DNA from: Brasilonema sennae CENA114
GTDB taxonomy: Bacteria; Cyanobacteriota; Cyanobacteriia; Cyanobacteriales; Nostocaceae
Assembly (NCBI RefSeq): GCF_006968745.1
Contig: NZ_CP030118.1
Span: 5,678,340 to 5,742,339, forward strand
Length of the DNA stretch: 64,000 bases
Direction of reading: 5' to 3'
The translations under genes and the position numbers were made by a program. Below the pieces are notes generated by a model. It was given only the letters and a program-made list of their open reading frames with translations. It was not told the origin of the DNA and searched no databases. Shown in pieces: positions 54,344 through 61,567 of the stretch; positions within the stretch are counted from its first letter, which is position 1; every line of letters begins with the position of its first letter.

Positions 54344-54919
54344 CTAGAAAACGACATCTTCGTAAAGCTGTGCGATCGTTCCTTCAAACTTAATACTATG
54401 TAGTCGAAAAGATTTATTTTCTGCTGTGTAAGATTGCAAAACCCACAGCCCTTCATCATTACGGCGGAAACATTCGACTCGCTGACGTTTGGTGTTAATT
54501 AAAACATACTCTTGGAGACTTTCTAAAGTTTGGTAATCGGCGAATTTATCTCCTCGATCAAAGGCTTCTGTAGAGTCAGATAAAACCTCGACAATTAAAC
54601 GAGGATATCTTTTATAACCAGGAGTTTCTTGATCTCGTTGATCGCAAGTCACCATCACATCAGGATAATAATATCGATTAAGAGATTCGATACGGACTTT
54701 CATATCGGTGATGTAAACACGACAACCTGAGCCACGCACATGATTACGGAGGAGAGCAAACAAGTTACCCGCAATAGTAACGTGGGAGTCAAGCGCTCCA
54801 GCCATTGCGTAGATGTAGCCGTCGATATATTCATGTTTGATGTCGCTGTGTTCCTCCATTTGGAGGTATTCGTCAGAGGTGAGATAGATTTCAGGTGAAA
54901 CAACCATATTTAATATCAT
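54344..54919 (-). CDS. Uma2 family endonuclease-like protein (DUF820)
   Basis: A 191-residue protein of the PD-(D/E)XK-type Uma2 family, greatly expanded in cyanobacteria. Motifs are LTSDEYLQMEEHSDIKHEYI, the Asp in YYPDVMVTCD and the Glu-x-Lys-like segment RLIVEVLSDSTEAFDRGDK. The in vivo role of the family is uncertain. Start ATG 54919 (MILNMVVSPEIY); ATG 54907 would remove four residues and fits homologues equally well. A palindromic repeat lies just upstream (54951-55007). Confidence 0.9.
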   Translation of the reverse strand: MILNMVVSPEIYLTSDEYLQMEEHSDIKHEYIDGYIYAMAGALDSHVTIAGNLFALLRNHVRGSGCRVYITDMKVRIESLNRYYYPDVMVTCDQRDQETPGYKRYPRLIVEVLSDSTEAFDRGDKFADYQTLESLQEYVLINTKRQRVECFRRNDEGLWVLQSYTAENKSFRLHSIKFEGTIAQLYEDVVF

Positions 54920-54950
54920 GTCCGGATGAATATTTATAAAAAACGAAGAA

Positions 54951-55007
54951 CCTCACCCCGCTTTCCAGGCACCCCTCTCCTTTATAAGGAGAGGGGCGGG
55001 GGTGAGG
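54951..55007. repeat. GC-rich palindromic repeat, copy 2
   Basis: CCTCACCCC...CACCCCTCTCC, a TTTATA loop, then AGGAGAGGGG...GGGGTGAGG, followed by seven T. It is the inverted relative of 22311-22368. Confidence 0.75.
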
Positions 55008-55059
55008 TTTTTTTATTGTAAATAATTAGGCGAACTCGATATATAGCAATCCTATTTGA

Positions 55060-55126
55060 TTTGTGAGAATTGAAAGACACAGATTCCCGACTTCTTTTAG
55101 AAGTCGGGAATCTTGTTTTTCACAAA
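55060..55126. repeat. Hairpin repeat, copy 2 (GATTCCCGACTTC family)
   Basis: 13-bp perfect stem GATTCCCGACTTC (55082-55094) and GAAGTCGGGAATC (55100-55112) inside outer inverted ends TTTGTGA and TCACAAA. It shares TTGTGAGAATTGAAA with the copy at 32010. It lies downstream of glgA. Confidence 0.75.
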
Positions 55127-55153
55127 TGATTGTCGCAGTAGCAGACTAAGCCA

Positions 55154-56632
55154 CTACCATTTGTGTCGGATACGGTCGTAAATCTTTACGTATTCTTCTC
55201 CTGGATGATTCCAAGAGTAGTCATACTCCATACCCGCAAGGGCAAGTTTGCGGAACTCTTCTGGATTGTTGTACCACAACTTCAAAGGACGTTCCAACGA
55301 AAATTCAAGCGCATGATAATCTGACTGGTAGAAGACATATCCATTGCGTTCTTCTGGTGGTTTGGTTTGGTCGTAGTCTTTATCAAACACGGTATTAACT
55401 AGCCCACCGACTCCGCGAACTATAGGTACAGTACCGTACTTCAAGCCAATCATTTGAGTGAGTCCACAAGGTTCATAATTACTGGGGACAATAATCATAT
55501 CTGCCCCAGCATAAATGAGGTGGGATAATTCTTCGTTAAAGCCAAGTTCTAAATGAACATCAGGATTATTATTCAAAAAGTCTTTTTCATGGCGGAAATG
55601 ATTATTAATGCTTGACTCTGTTGCTGAACCCAACAACACAAATTGTGCTCCATTATGGAGGGCGTAATACATTGCGTGATGGACAAGATGAACGCCTTTT
55701 TGGTCATCTAAACGACCAATGTACGAAATGATTGGCTTCTCAACATCCTGCAATAACAGCCGCTCCCGTAAAGCTTTTTTATTCTTGGCTTTTTCTTCAA
55801 AATTGTCTTTGGTGTAGTGAGAGGGAATGTATCGGTCTGTTTCAGGATTCCAAAAATCATGATCAATGCCGTTGAGTACACCAGTGAATCTATCTTGGTG
55901 TAGATGCAAGGTGTGACCTAATCCATAGCCAATGTCAGTGTAACGAGCTTCCCATGCATGATGTGGTGAAACTGTTGTCACAGCATTGGAATAAACAATG
56001 CCCCCTTTCATAAAGTTCAGGGCAAAGGGATTGAAGTTGTCCTGGAGCTTATCAGACTGGAAGTAGTAAGACTCTTGGTTTAAACCTGTTGCCCAAAGAG
56101 TATCGACTCCAGCAAATCCCTGATGCTTGAAGTTGTGGATGGTGTAGCAAACCCGTTGGTACTCCATCCCATAATATTTGTACATTTCATACAGCATCAC
56201 AGGAACTAAGCCCGTCTGCCAGTCATGACAATGGATGACATCAGGTCGTTTGTTGCTTTGAAGCAGAAATTCCAAAGCGGCTTTGCTGAAGAACGCAAAG
56301 CGCATATTGTCATCGTTAGATCCGTAATAGCAGCCGCGATTGAAGAAATTATCCCCAGAGTGGGGTTCAATAAAGAAACACAGCCGCCCGTGTACCCAGC
56401 CACAATAAACTGAACAGTGAATTGCACCGCCATACCAAGGTACCCACAAGTTCGTGAAGGCGTCATGGAGTCCCCAAATGTGGTCATAACGCATGCAATC
56501 GTACTTGGGCAAAATGAGTTCGACGCTATGTCCCTGGTTTTCTAGTTCCCTGCTGAGTCCGTAAACAACATCGCCTAAACCTCCAGCTTTGATAACAGGA
56601 GCGCACTCCGAGGCAATTTGTACGATGTACAT
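55154..56632 (-). CDS. glgA: Glycogen synthase (ADP-glucose), GlgA
   Basis: A 492-residue GT5 glycosyltransferase elongating alpha-1,4-glucan from ADP-glucose. The N-terminal MYIVQIASECAPVIKAGGLGDV carries the K-A-G-G-L-G-D motif that binds ADP-glucose. IHCHDWQTGLVP and TIHNFKHQGF are conserved, and the C-terminal lobe has SYIGRLDDQKGV, VPSNYEPCGLTQMIGLKYGT and GGLVNTV. Cyanobacteria usually have two isoforms; length and the CMRYDHIWGLHDA segment suggest the GlgA2 type, with modest certainty. Monocistronic, divergent from the RiPP locus. Confidence 0.95.
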   Translation of the reverse strand: MYIVQIASECAPVIKAGGLGDVVYGLSRELENQGHSVELILPKYDCMRYDHIWGLHDAFTNLWVPWYGGAIHCSVYCGWVHGRLCFFIEPHSGDNFFNRGCYYGSNDDNMRFAFFSKAALEFLLQSNKRPDVIHCHDWQTGLVPVMLYEMYKYYGMEYQRVCYTIHNFKHQGFAGVDTLWATGLNQESYYFQSDKLQDNFNPFALNFMKGGIVYSNAVTTVSPHHAWEARYTDIGYGLGHTLHLHQDRFTGVLNGIDHDFWNPETDRYIPSHYTKDNFEEKAKNKKALRERLLLQDVEKPIISYIGRLDDQKGVHLVHHAMYYALHNGAQFVLLGSATESSINNHFRHEKDFLNNNPDVHLELGFNEELSHLIYAGADMIIVPSNYEPCGLTQMIGLKYGTVPIVRGVGGLVNTVFDKDYDQTKPPEERNGYVFYQSDYHALEFSLERPLKLWYNNPEEFRKLALAGMEYDYSWNHPGEEYVKIYDRIRHKW

Positions 56633-56867
56633 CTCTCTCCTCGCTTAACAAAAATTTACTTTTATTATCCTTTCGATCATGACACAAAATATGTACCCAT
56701 TGGCAAGTCACTTACCCAGTCATTAGGTACAAATCTTAGAAAATGAGCGAAAAAGAACGGGCTGCGCCTCGCAGGCAGTTCTTCTTAAGTAAGAAGCTGG
56801 TATGTTGAGAAGTTAAAATTGAGAATTCCAAAGAATATAGCTATCTTGGATTTTAAACTTAATACTG

Positions 56868-56916
56868 ATTAAAATTCACCTCAAAGCAACCCTTGAGGTG
56901 AATTTTAATTTTATTT
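56868..56916 (+). terminator. Strong hairpin with T-rich tail upstream of the precursor genes
   Basis: 17-bp perfect stem ATTAAAATTCACCTCAA (56868-56884) and TTGAGGTGAATTTTAAT (56893-56909) with an 8-nt loop, followed by TTTATTTTTC. No plus-strand gene ends just before it, so it may be an attenuator of the RiPP transcript or the end of an unannotated small RNA. Confidence 0.55.
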
Positions 56917-56955
56917 TTCATACATTTTTGAAAAAAAACAAAAAAAGGAGACAAA

Positions 56956-57012
56956 ATGATTTTATTTTTGTCACCAAACAAAAATAAAATCAGAAAAAAC
57001 AATAGAAATTGA
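56956..57012 (+). CDS. Possible 18-residue peptide, start of a frameshifted small gene
   Basis: ATG at 56956 after AAAAAAGGAGACAAA, the best ribosome site in the region, encodes MILFLSPNKNKIRKNNRN. One base out of frame the text continues with an acidic, leader-like sequence (IESFLDIIAFYDSLTDITNE) up to a TGA at 57089-57091. A single-base indel could thus have broken a gene of about 45 codons. Confidence 0.35.
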   Translation: MILFLSPNKNKIRKNNRN

Positions 57013-57087
57013 AAGCTTTCTTGATATCATTGCTTTTTATGACTCACTAACAGATATAACAAATGAATTTATTAGGTCACTATTAGA

Positions 57088-57195
57088 ATGAGTAAAGGAC
57101 TTGATAACCTCAAAAAAATAGCAGAACATGTAAATGAGATAAAGAGTTTGAAATCTTATCGCAATTCAACAACTTCACTTAGGAGCAATTTCTAA
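57088..57195 (+). CDS. Possible 35-residue peptide directly upstream of precursor 1
   Basis: ATG 57088 (overlapping the preceding TGA as ATGA) encodes MSKGLDNLKKIAEHVNEIKS..., a basic helical peptide. Its TAA (57193-57195) is immediately followed by the ATG of precursor 1, so translation could be coupled. No family recognised; it may equally be a gene remnant. Confidence 0.4.
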   Translation: MSKGLDNLKKIAEHVNEIKSLKSYRNSTTSLRSNF

Positions 57196-57417
57196 ATGGC
57201 TAGCATCAATATTTCTGATATTCGTCCTGCTGGTTCTGAACTGTTCGTGGATTCTGAAAGCTTCATGAATGATTTGGCTGACCAAGAACTTAGCGCTACT
57301 AAGGGCGGGCTCAGTCCTATAGTAATTTGGGGTGTAGCAATAGCCTCGGAGTATGTCATTGGTGCTATGGTTAGCGGTGCTGCTGTTGGGGCTTATTCTG
57401 CTCTCAAGAAGAAATAG
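57196..57417 (+). CDS. RiPP precursor peptide 1 with double-glycine leader
   Basis: 73 residues. The leader (1-38) starts MASINISDIRPAGSELFVDS, is acidic (SESFMNDLADQEL) and ends ATKGG, a double-glycine cleavage site for a C39-type peptidase transporter. The predicted core (39-73) begins LSPIVIWGVAIASEYV and ends YSALKKK. It is hydrophobic with four Ser, no Thr and no Cys, and a cationic tail. AGGAGCAATTTCTAA supplies a ribosome site. The next gene encodes a related precursor and modifying-enzyme genes follow, so it is the likely substrate of the locus. An unmodified class II bacteriocin is the alternative. Confidence 0.8.
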   Translation: MASINISDIRPAGSELFVDSESFMNDLADQELSATKGGLSPIVIWGVAIASEYVIGAMVSGAAVGAYSALKKK

Positions 57418-57500
57418 GAAACAGCGGTAGCTCATTTTTTCTAAGTAACCTTATTTACTTTCAACTAACCACAAATATTACAAACTGAACGAGTGATATC

Positions 57501-57689
57501 ATGGCAACGATTTGTATTCGAGATCTAGCAGGATTTGACCTAATGTCGGACGAAGAAAGCTACTTGAACGAGTTTACTGAAGAGGATTTTCCTGCTATTA
57601 AAGGTGGGATAACACCCTTTATTACAACCGTGGTTGCTTTCTCCGCAAGCGCTGGTGCATCTTATGCGATTTCTCGCCTCTTCAAGTAA
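57501..57689 (+). CDS. RiPP precursor peptide 2 with double-glycine leader
   Basis: 62 residues. The leader (1-36) MATICIRDLAGFDLMSDEES...FPAIKGG aligns with that of precursor 1 in the MAxIxIxDL start, the acidic middle (EESYLNEFTEEDF) and the GG site. The predicted core (37-62) is ITPFITTVVAFSASAGASYA...FK: three Thr and four Ser in 26 residues, no Cys. The only Cys is in the leader. The high Ser/Thr content fits dehydration by the kinase-HopA1 pair downstream. It lies 83 bp after precursor 1 and 215 bp before the next gene, with a hairpin in between. Confidence 0.8.
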   Translation: MATICIRDLAGFDLMSDEESYLNEFTEEDFPAIKGGITPFITTVVAFSASAGASYAISRLFK

Positions 57690-57838
57690 TTTCTTTAAAC
57701 GTTGATTTCCTTGTTTAAAGCTGTTCAGTTATCAAGAAGGCAGTGGTCAATCTATTTTTATCTAAATTCAGCAGATAAAAGTTACTTAATTACCATAATT
57801 TATGATAATTAAGTTGTCATTTTGACTTGAGTATAGCG

Positions 57839-57880
57839 AGAGTATAATTTTTTTGTATTAATATTTTTATACTCTTGCTT
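57839..57880 (+). promoter_or_regulatory. Hairpin between precursors and modification genes
   Basis: 9-bp stem AGAGTATAA (57839-57847) and TTATACTCT (57867-57875), followed by TGCTTTTTC. Such intercistronic hairpins in RiPP operons allow more transcript of the precursor than of the enzymes. Partial termination here is inference. Confidence 0.5.
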
Positions 57881-57904
57881 TTTCAATCTCAATAGGTAGA
57901 AAGT

Positions 57905-58174
57905 ATGGAAATAAATAATTCTAATCTTCCTGAGCTAACAGTTATTTTTTACCTAATATTAGGGATTTCAAACCTAATTGGTGGTGAGTATCTTGCTGGA
58001 TTTGCTTGGATTTCCTTAAGTATATCGCAATTTATAGTCCAAAAAATAGGGTCTTGGCCCTCTAATATGTTTCGGTTGGAGCGACCGGAAGTTATCCTTG
58101 CATGGGTTACATATCTGATATTTGCTTTTTTAATTTTCTATTATTTGATAAATTTGGTAACTAAGAGTAAATAA
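57905..58174 (+). CDS. Small membrane protein of the RiPP locus
   Basis: 89 residues with three hydrophobic stretches (about 10-27 LTVIFYLILGISNLIGG, 29-47 YLAGFAWISLSISQFIV, 64-84 ILAWVTYLIFAFLIFYYL). No family recognised. It lies 14 bp before the kinase gene in the same operon. A role in immunity or in anchoring the modification enzymes at the membrane is possible but unsupported. Confidence 0.65.
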   Translation: MEINNSNLPELTVIFYLILGISNLIGGEYLAGFAWISLSISQFIVQKIGSWPSNMFRLERPEVILAWVTYLIFAFLIFYYLINLVTKSK

Positions 58175-58188
58175 AATTCCATAAAATC

Positions 58189-59397
58189 ATGTCTTTTACA
58201 ATAAATTCTCAAAATGTGATCGATTATTTAGTTGCTCACAAGCTCTGCTCCCATGAAGAAAAATATTTACTCAAAGTTGAGCAGAAGTTGGCAAAAAATT
58301 TTAATTTGTTATTGACTTTACCTGGTGAGCGCCAACTTCTCGTTAAGCAAGAGCGTCACAATCAAGAGGGAAAAACTGCGGGTGAATTCTTGAACGAATG
58401 GCGACTTCATGAGTTTTTAAAACAATTCCCAGAACTCAGCTACATTCGCTCATCAATATCAGAGGTGCTTCATTTTGACGCCAAGCATTCGATTATTGTT
58501 TTCAACTACCTAAATGGGTATCGTGACCTAGCTGATTTCTACGCAAAGGAGAATTTTTTCCCGACTGCGATAGCGAAGCGCAGCGGCGAAGCGCCGATCG
58601 CATCAGCAATCGGAACCATTCTAGCAACAGTTCATCGCGTCACTTTAGATCGTCAGGACTACCGGGACTTCTTGTCTCAAAATTCTGAGGGTGATATTAT
58701 CTCCTATACTCCTAACTTTGGTCTTGGGCTAGAACGGATTAGTCCTGAAGTTTTCGGTTTAGTTCCTGCCGATGGACTGAAATTCTTTGCTCTCTATCAA
58801 CGGTATGACAGCCTTGGAAAGGCGATCGCAGAACTTTCTACCGCTTTTGAACCTTGTTGTCTAACCCACAATGACCTCAAGTTGAACAATATCCTTCTGC
58901 ACAACGATTGGGAACAAGCCATTTCCAAAGTAGACCAATCAAGTCATAGCATAGTCCGCTTGATAGATTGGGAGCGTTCTAGTTGGGGAGATCCTGCATT
59001 TGACTTAGGGATGCTAATCGCTAGCTACCTGCAAATCTGGCTAAATAGCTTGGTCATCAGTAAGTCTATCGATATTCAAGAAGCTTTGCGCCTAGCTATG
59101 ACTCCCCTTGATATGCTTCAACCTTCTATTGCAGCCCTTACTAAAGCTTATTTAGGTGAGTTTCCAGAAATTTTAGAGCGCCGTCCTCATTTTATAAAGC
59201 GAGTAGTGCAGTTTTCTGGTCTTGGCTTGATTCAACAAATTCAGGCAATGATTCAGCACCAAAAATCCTTTGGCAATGGAGGTATCTGTATGCTTCAGGT
59301 TGCTAAAACTTTATTGTGTCGCCCTGAACAATCAATCCCGACGGTTTTTGGAGTGGCAGAATCTGAACTCATTAGCTTTAACCGTTCTCTAATTTAA
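58189..59397 (+). CDS. Aminoglycoside-phosphotransferase-like kinase (LanK/TvaC-type)
   Basis: 402 residues of the APH/choline-kinase fold. The Brenner motif is CLTHNDLKLNNILL (catalytic Asp in HND) and the metal-binding Asp is in VRLIDWERSSWGDPAFDLGM. LLVKQERHNQ near residue 60 may hold the ATP-binding Lys. In class V lanthipeptide (LxmK) and thioamitide (TvaC) pathways an APH-like kinase phosphorylates Ser/Thr of the precursor. Here it lies next to a HopA1 gene and double-glycine precursors. A 35-bp mini-element (58567-58601) adds nine in-frame codons after FFPTA. It may be functional despite that. Confidence 0.82.
   Translation: MSFTINSQNVIDYLVAHKLCSHEEKYLLKVEQKLAKNFNLLLTLPGERQLLVKQERHNQEGKTAGEFLNEWRLHEFLKQFPELSYIRSSISEVLHFDAKHSIIVFNYLNGYRDLADFYAKENFFPTAIAKRSGEAPIASAIGTILATVHRVTLDRQDYRDFLSQNSEGDIISYTPNFGLGLERISPEVFGLVPADGLKFFALYQRYDSLGKAIAELSTAFEPCCLTHNDLKLNNILLHNDWEQAISKVDQSSHSIVRLIDWERSSWGDPAFDLGMLIASYLQIWLNSLVISKSIDIQEALRLAMTPLDMLQPSIAALTKAYLGEFPEILERRPHFIKRVVQFSGLGLIQQIQAMIQHQKSFGNGGICMLQVAKTLLCRPEQSIPTVFGVAESELISFNRSLI
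58567..58601 (+). repeat. HIP1-targeted 27-bp mini-element inside the RiPP kinase gene
   Basis: 35 bp from GCGATAGCGAAGCGC to GCGCCGATCGC. The interior differs from the other three copies, but length and ends are identical. Without 27 bp the text reads GCGATCGC and the protein T-A-I-A-S-A-I; with it T-A-I-A-K-R-S-G-E-A-P-I-A-S-A-I. Confidence 0.7.
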
Positions 59398-59423
59398 GTA
59401 TTTTTATTTACAAAATAATCTTA

Positions 59424-60527
59424 ATGCAATTACTGAATTCTCTTTCAAATCAACTGCCCGTTTCTCCGCCAGAGGGAGTGCTGGATTCTCTTCAAGACAT
59501 TGTCAGCAACCTTCAAATCCAGTCCAATTTCTATATTAGCCATCCTGCTTACAAACCCTTAGAGCTTCCTGCTGAGGTGGTAGCCCGCTTTCAGCGACTA
59601 CCTTCAAATCTTCAAAATAAGTATTTAAGTTTACAACTGCAAAGTTTTCTCTACGGCATTTACTACAACGGCTCCTTACGATCTAGCCTGGTACCAGAAG
59701 CAAATTCAGTTGGTTTAGCAGCTCACCAGAATCTAGAGAACAATACTTTTTTGGGGATAGATCTGGAATTTTACGAGCGACTACACAAAAGCAATAGCGG
59801 CAAAGGTTACTTTGATCCAGGTTGGTTTGTGCTGCGACAGGAGAGTGATGGTAGTCTTGCTGTCACCAAGGGCGGACTAACACTGCACATTGAGCGCGAT
59901 CGCCATTTACAACCAACAGAACAATCAGCCACAGTAGGTGACTCCGTCGCCATCCAGATGCCTCGTAATCTAGTTCAAAATGGATTTTACATGGCAGTCA
60001 GTGATGCGGGTTTAGACACTGAGCTTGATATCGTCAGAGTTTACTTTAATTTAAGCCCGGAAGGTGCAGTTGCCGTTATGGGAAGTCTAACCCAGCAGCT
60101 GAACGAAATCAAAATCCCCTTCACCTTTAAGGTGCTATATAACCCCTCTGACTATGGGCGCTACGACTCAGGGGTTCTCTACTTTACAAAAAGCAACTAT
60201 GAAGCAGTCCGGCAAGTGCTAAGAAGTGTTTATGCAGAAAATCAATCGCATTTTCGCATAGAAGTGCCTTTATTCACTAAGTGGCTCGCGCCAGGACTTG
60301 CTTTAGCAGAAGAACCAGATAACAAATTTAGTGCTTCTGAGAGTTTTGGGATGAACCGCTGTCAAATTATTGCCAGTGGGTTGCTGGAAGCTTGGCACTC
60401 TGGGGACGACTCCCCAGAGAATCGGATGGCATCTATCCGCCAACACTTCTCCCTGCTTGGGATTGATTTAAAACATCCTTATTTAAATGCCAACTCTCAA
60501 GACATCTACACGCCGTTGAGCCTATGA
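59424..60527 (+). CDS. HopA1-family protein (LanY/TvaD-type, presumed lyase)
   Basis: 367 residues matching the HopA1 effector family: YLSLQLQSFLYGIYYNGSLR, then LEFYERLHKSNSGKGYFDPG, VRVYFNLSPEGAVAVMGSLT, PFTFKVLYNPSDYGRYDSGV and a C-terminal segment FGMNRCQIIASGLLEAW. In class V lanthipeptides (LxmY) and thioamitides (TvaD) this family acts with the APH kinase to eliminate phosphate and form dehydroamino acids. It follows the kinase by 26 bp and overlaps the next gene by 4 bp (ATGA). Family assignment rests on recognised sequence pattern, not a search. Confidence 0.82.
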   Translation: MQLLNSLSNQLPVSPPEGVLDSLQDIVSNLQIQSNFYISHPAYKPLELPAEVVARFQRLPSNLQNKYLSLQLQSFLYGIYYNGSLRSSLVPEANSVGLAAHQNLENNTFLGIDLEFYERLHKSNSGKGYFDPGWFVLRQESDGSLAVTKGGLTLHIERDRHLQPTEQSATVGDSVAIQMPRNLVQNGFYMAVSDAGLDTELDIVRVYFNLSPEGAVAVMGSLTQQLNEIKIPFTFKVLYNPSDYGRYDSGVLYFTKSNYEAVRQVLRSVYAENQSHFRIEVPLFTKWLAPGLALAEEPDNKFSASESFGMNRCQIIASGLLEAWHSGDDSPENRMASIRQHFSLLGIDLKHPYLNANSQDIYTPLSL

Positions 60528-61567
60528 AACTAACTGATCTCGCGCCGCCTAAAATAGTTTCAGCAAGCGAAGTTAATCATGGGGCGGATAAATTCCTGGA
60601 ATCCGATTTGCCATTCTACCGTAAACTGGGGCGGACTGATTTAACGGTTAGCTGTCTTGGCTTAGGTGGAGGCGGTGGTATCTCTAGTGAGGATACCCTT
60701 TACGCTTTTGAGCGAGGGATTAATTACTTTTTCTACTCTAGTGATCTGCACCACTATATCTATAGTTCGATGTCTGGGGCGCTGCGCCAACTGTGTGGGC
60801 GTGGCTCCTCGGTACGCGAGAAAGTGGTGCTGGCAACCGTGACTTACATCAAGAGTCCAGAAATGGCAATAGCCGCTTTATTAGATCAGTTTGGAGAACT
60901 AGGGATTGACTACATTGATGTGTTATTCTGGGGCTGGATTGGTTCTAACGATGGACCAGCTTTACAGGATTGCTTGCAGCTTTCTCCGGATTTGAGAGGT
61001 CCCAATAGCGTTTATCAGCGCACCATCGAAAGAATGTTTGGCACCTCAGAACGCCTCAAAAAAATGGGTGCAGTTCGCTACATCGGTGCTTCTTTCCATG
61101 ACCTTAACCTTGCTCAACAGTGGTTGGACAGCCCCTTGTTAGATGTGGTGATGGTGAGACACAATGTCGCCCACCGCTCTGCCCAGAGCCAAGTGTTCAA
61201 TCAGGTTAACGCTCAAAATCTTTCTCGACCGGGCATTGTCACGTTCAAGACGACTGGCTCTCACACAAGTTTACTCTGGAATGCCCCAGAGAGTTTACCA
61301 GAAGCTTGTTGGCGACCTACTGTGCCTGATTTATACCGCTACTCTTTAACGCAGAATTGTGTTGATGTTTGTTTAACAGGTTTGACTGAGCGCTTTGAGA
61401 TTGATGCTGCGATCGCAGGAATCCAACAAGGAAAACTGACTCCGGCTGAAATTGATTACCTTAACCTTTACGGGGATTTACATCGCCACAAGCTGAAAAT
61501 TCAAGAACTCTCACCTGAGCAACTGATATACCAAGCTTCACGAGAAACTAATCACACCAAGCCATGA
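60524..61567 (+). CDS. Aldo/keto-reductase-fold protein lacking a recognisable catalytic tetrad
   Basis: 347 residues. The AKR opening (YRKLGRTDLTVSCLGLGGGG) and barrel landmarks (DYIDVLFWGWIG, GAVRYIGASFHDL, FKTTGSH) are clear. The usual catalytic residues are not: the INFFDTA-type Asp is Phe in GINYFFYSSDL, the ATK lysine is Val in VVLATVTY, and the His of LIHW is absent in LFWGW. It may therefore have a different chemistry or be structural. In lexapeptide an unrelated F420-dependent reductase turns dehydroalanine to D-Ala, so a reductive role is conceivable. It overlaps both neighbours by ATGA. Confidence 0.8.
   Translation: MKLTDLAPPKIVSASEVNHGADKFLESDLPFYRKLGRTDLTVSCLGLGGGGGISSEDTLYAFERGINYFFYSSDLHHYIYSSMSGALRQLCGRGSSVREKVVLATVTYIKSPEMAIAALLDQFGELGIDYIDVLFWGWIGSNDGPALQDCLQLSPDLRGPNSVYQRTIERMFGTSERLKKMGAVRYIGASFHDLNLAQQWLDSPLLDVVMVRHNVAHRSAQSQVFNQVNAQNLSRPGIVTFKTTGSHTSLLWNAPESLPEACWRPTVPDLYRYSLTQNCVDVCLTGLTERFEIDAAIAGIQQGKLTPAEIDYLNLYGDLHRHKLKIQELSPEQLIYQASRETNHTKP

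Larger units (their letters stand above)
56633..57195. other. Upstream region of the RiPP locus with hairpin and tiny ORFs
   Basis: Contains a 17-bp perfect hairpin (56868-56909), a 19-codon ORF with strong ribosome site (56956-57012), an overlapping decayed frame and a 36-codon ORF (57088-57195) that ends directly at the first precursor ATG. These are listed separately. It probably also carries the locus promoter. Confidence 0.5.
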
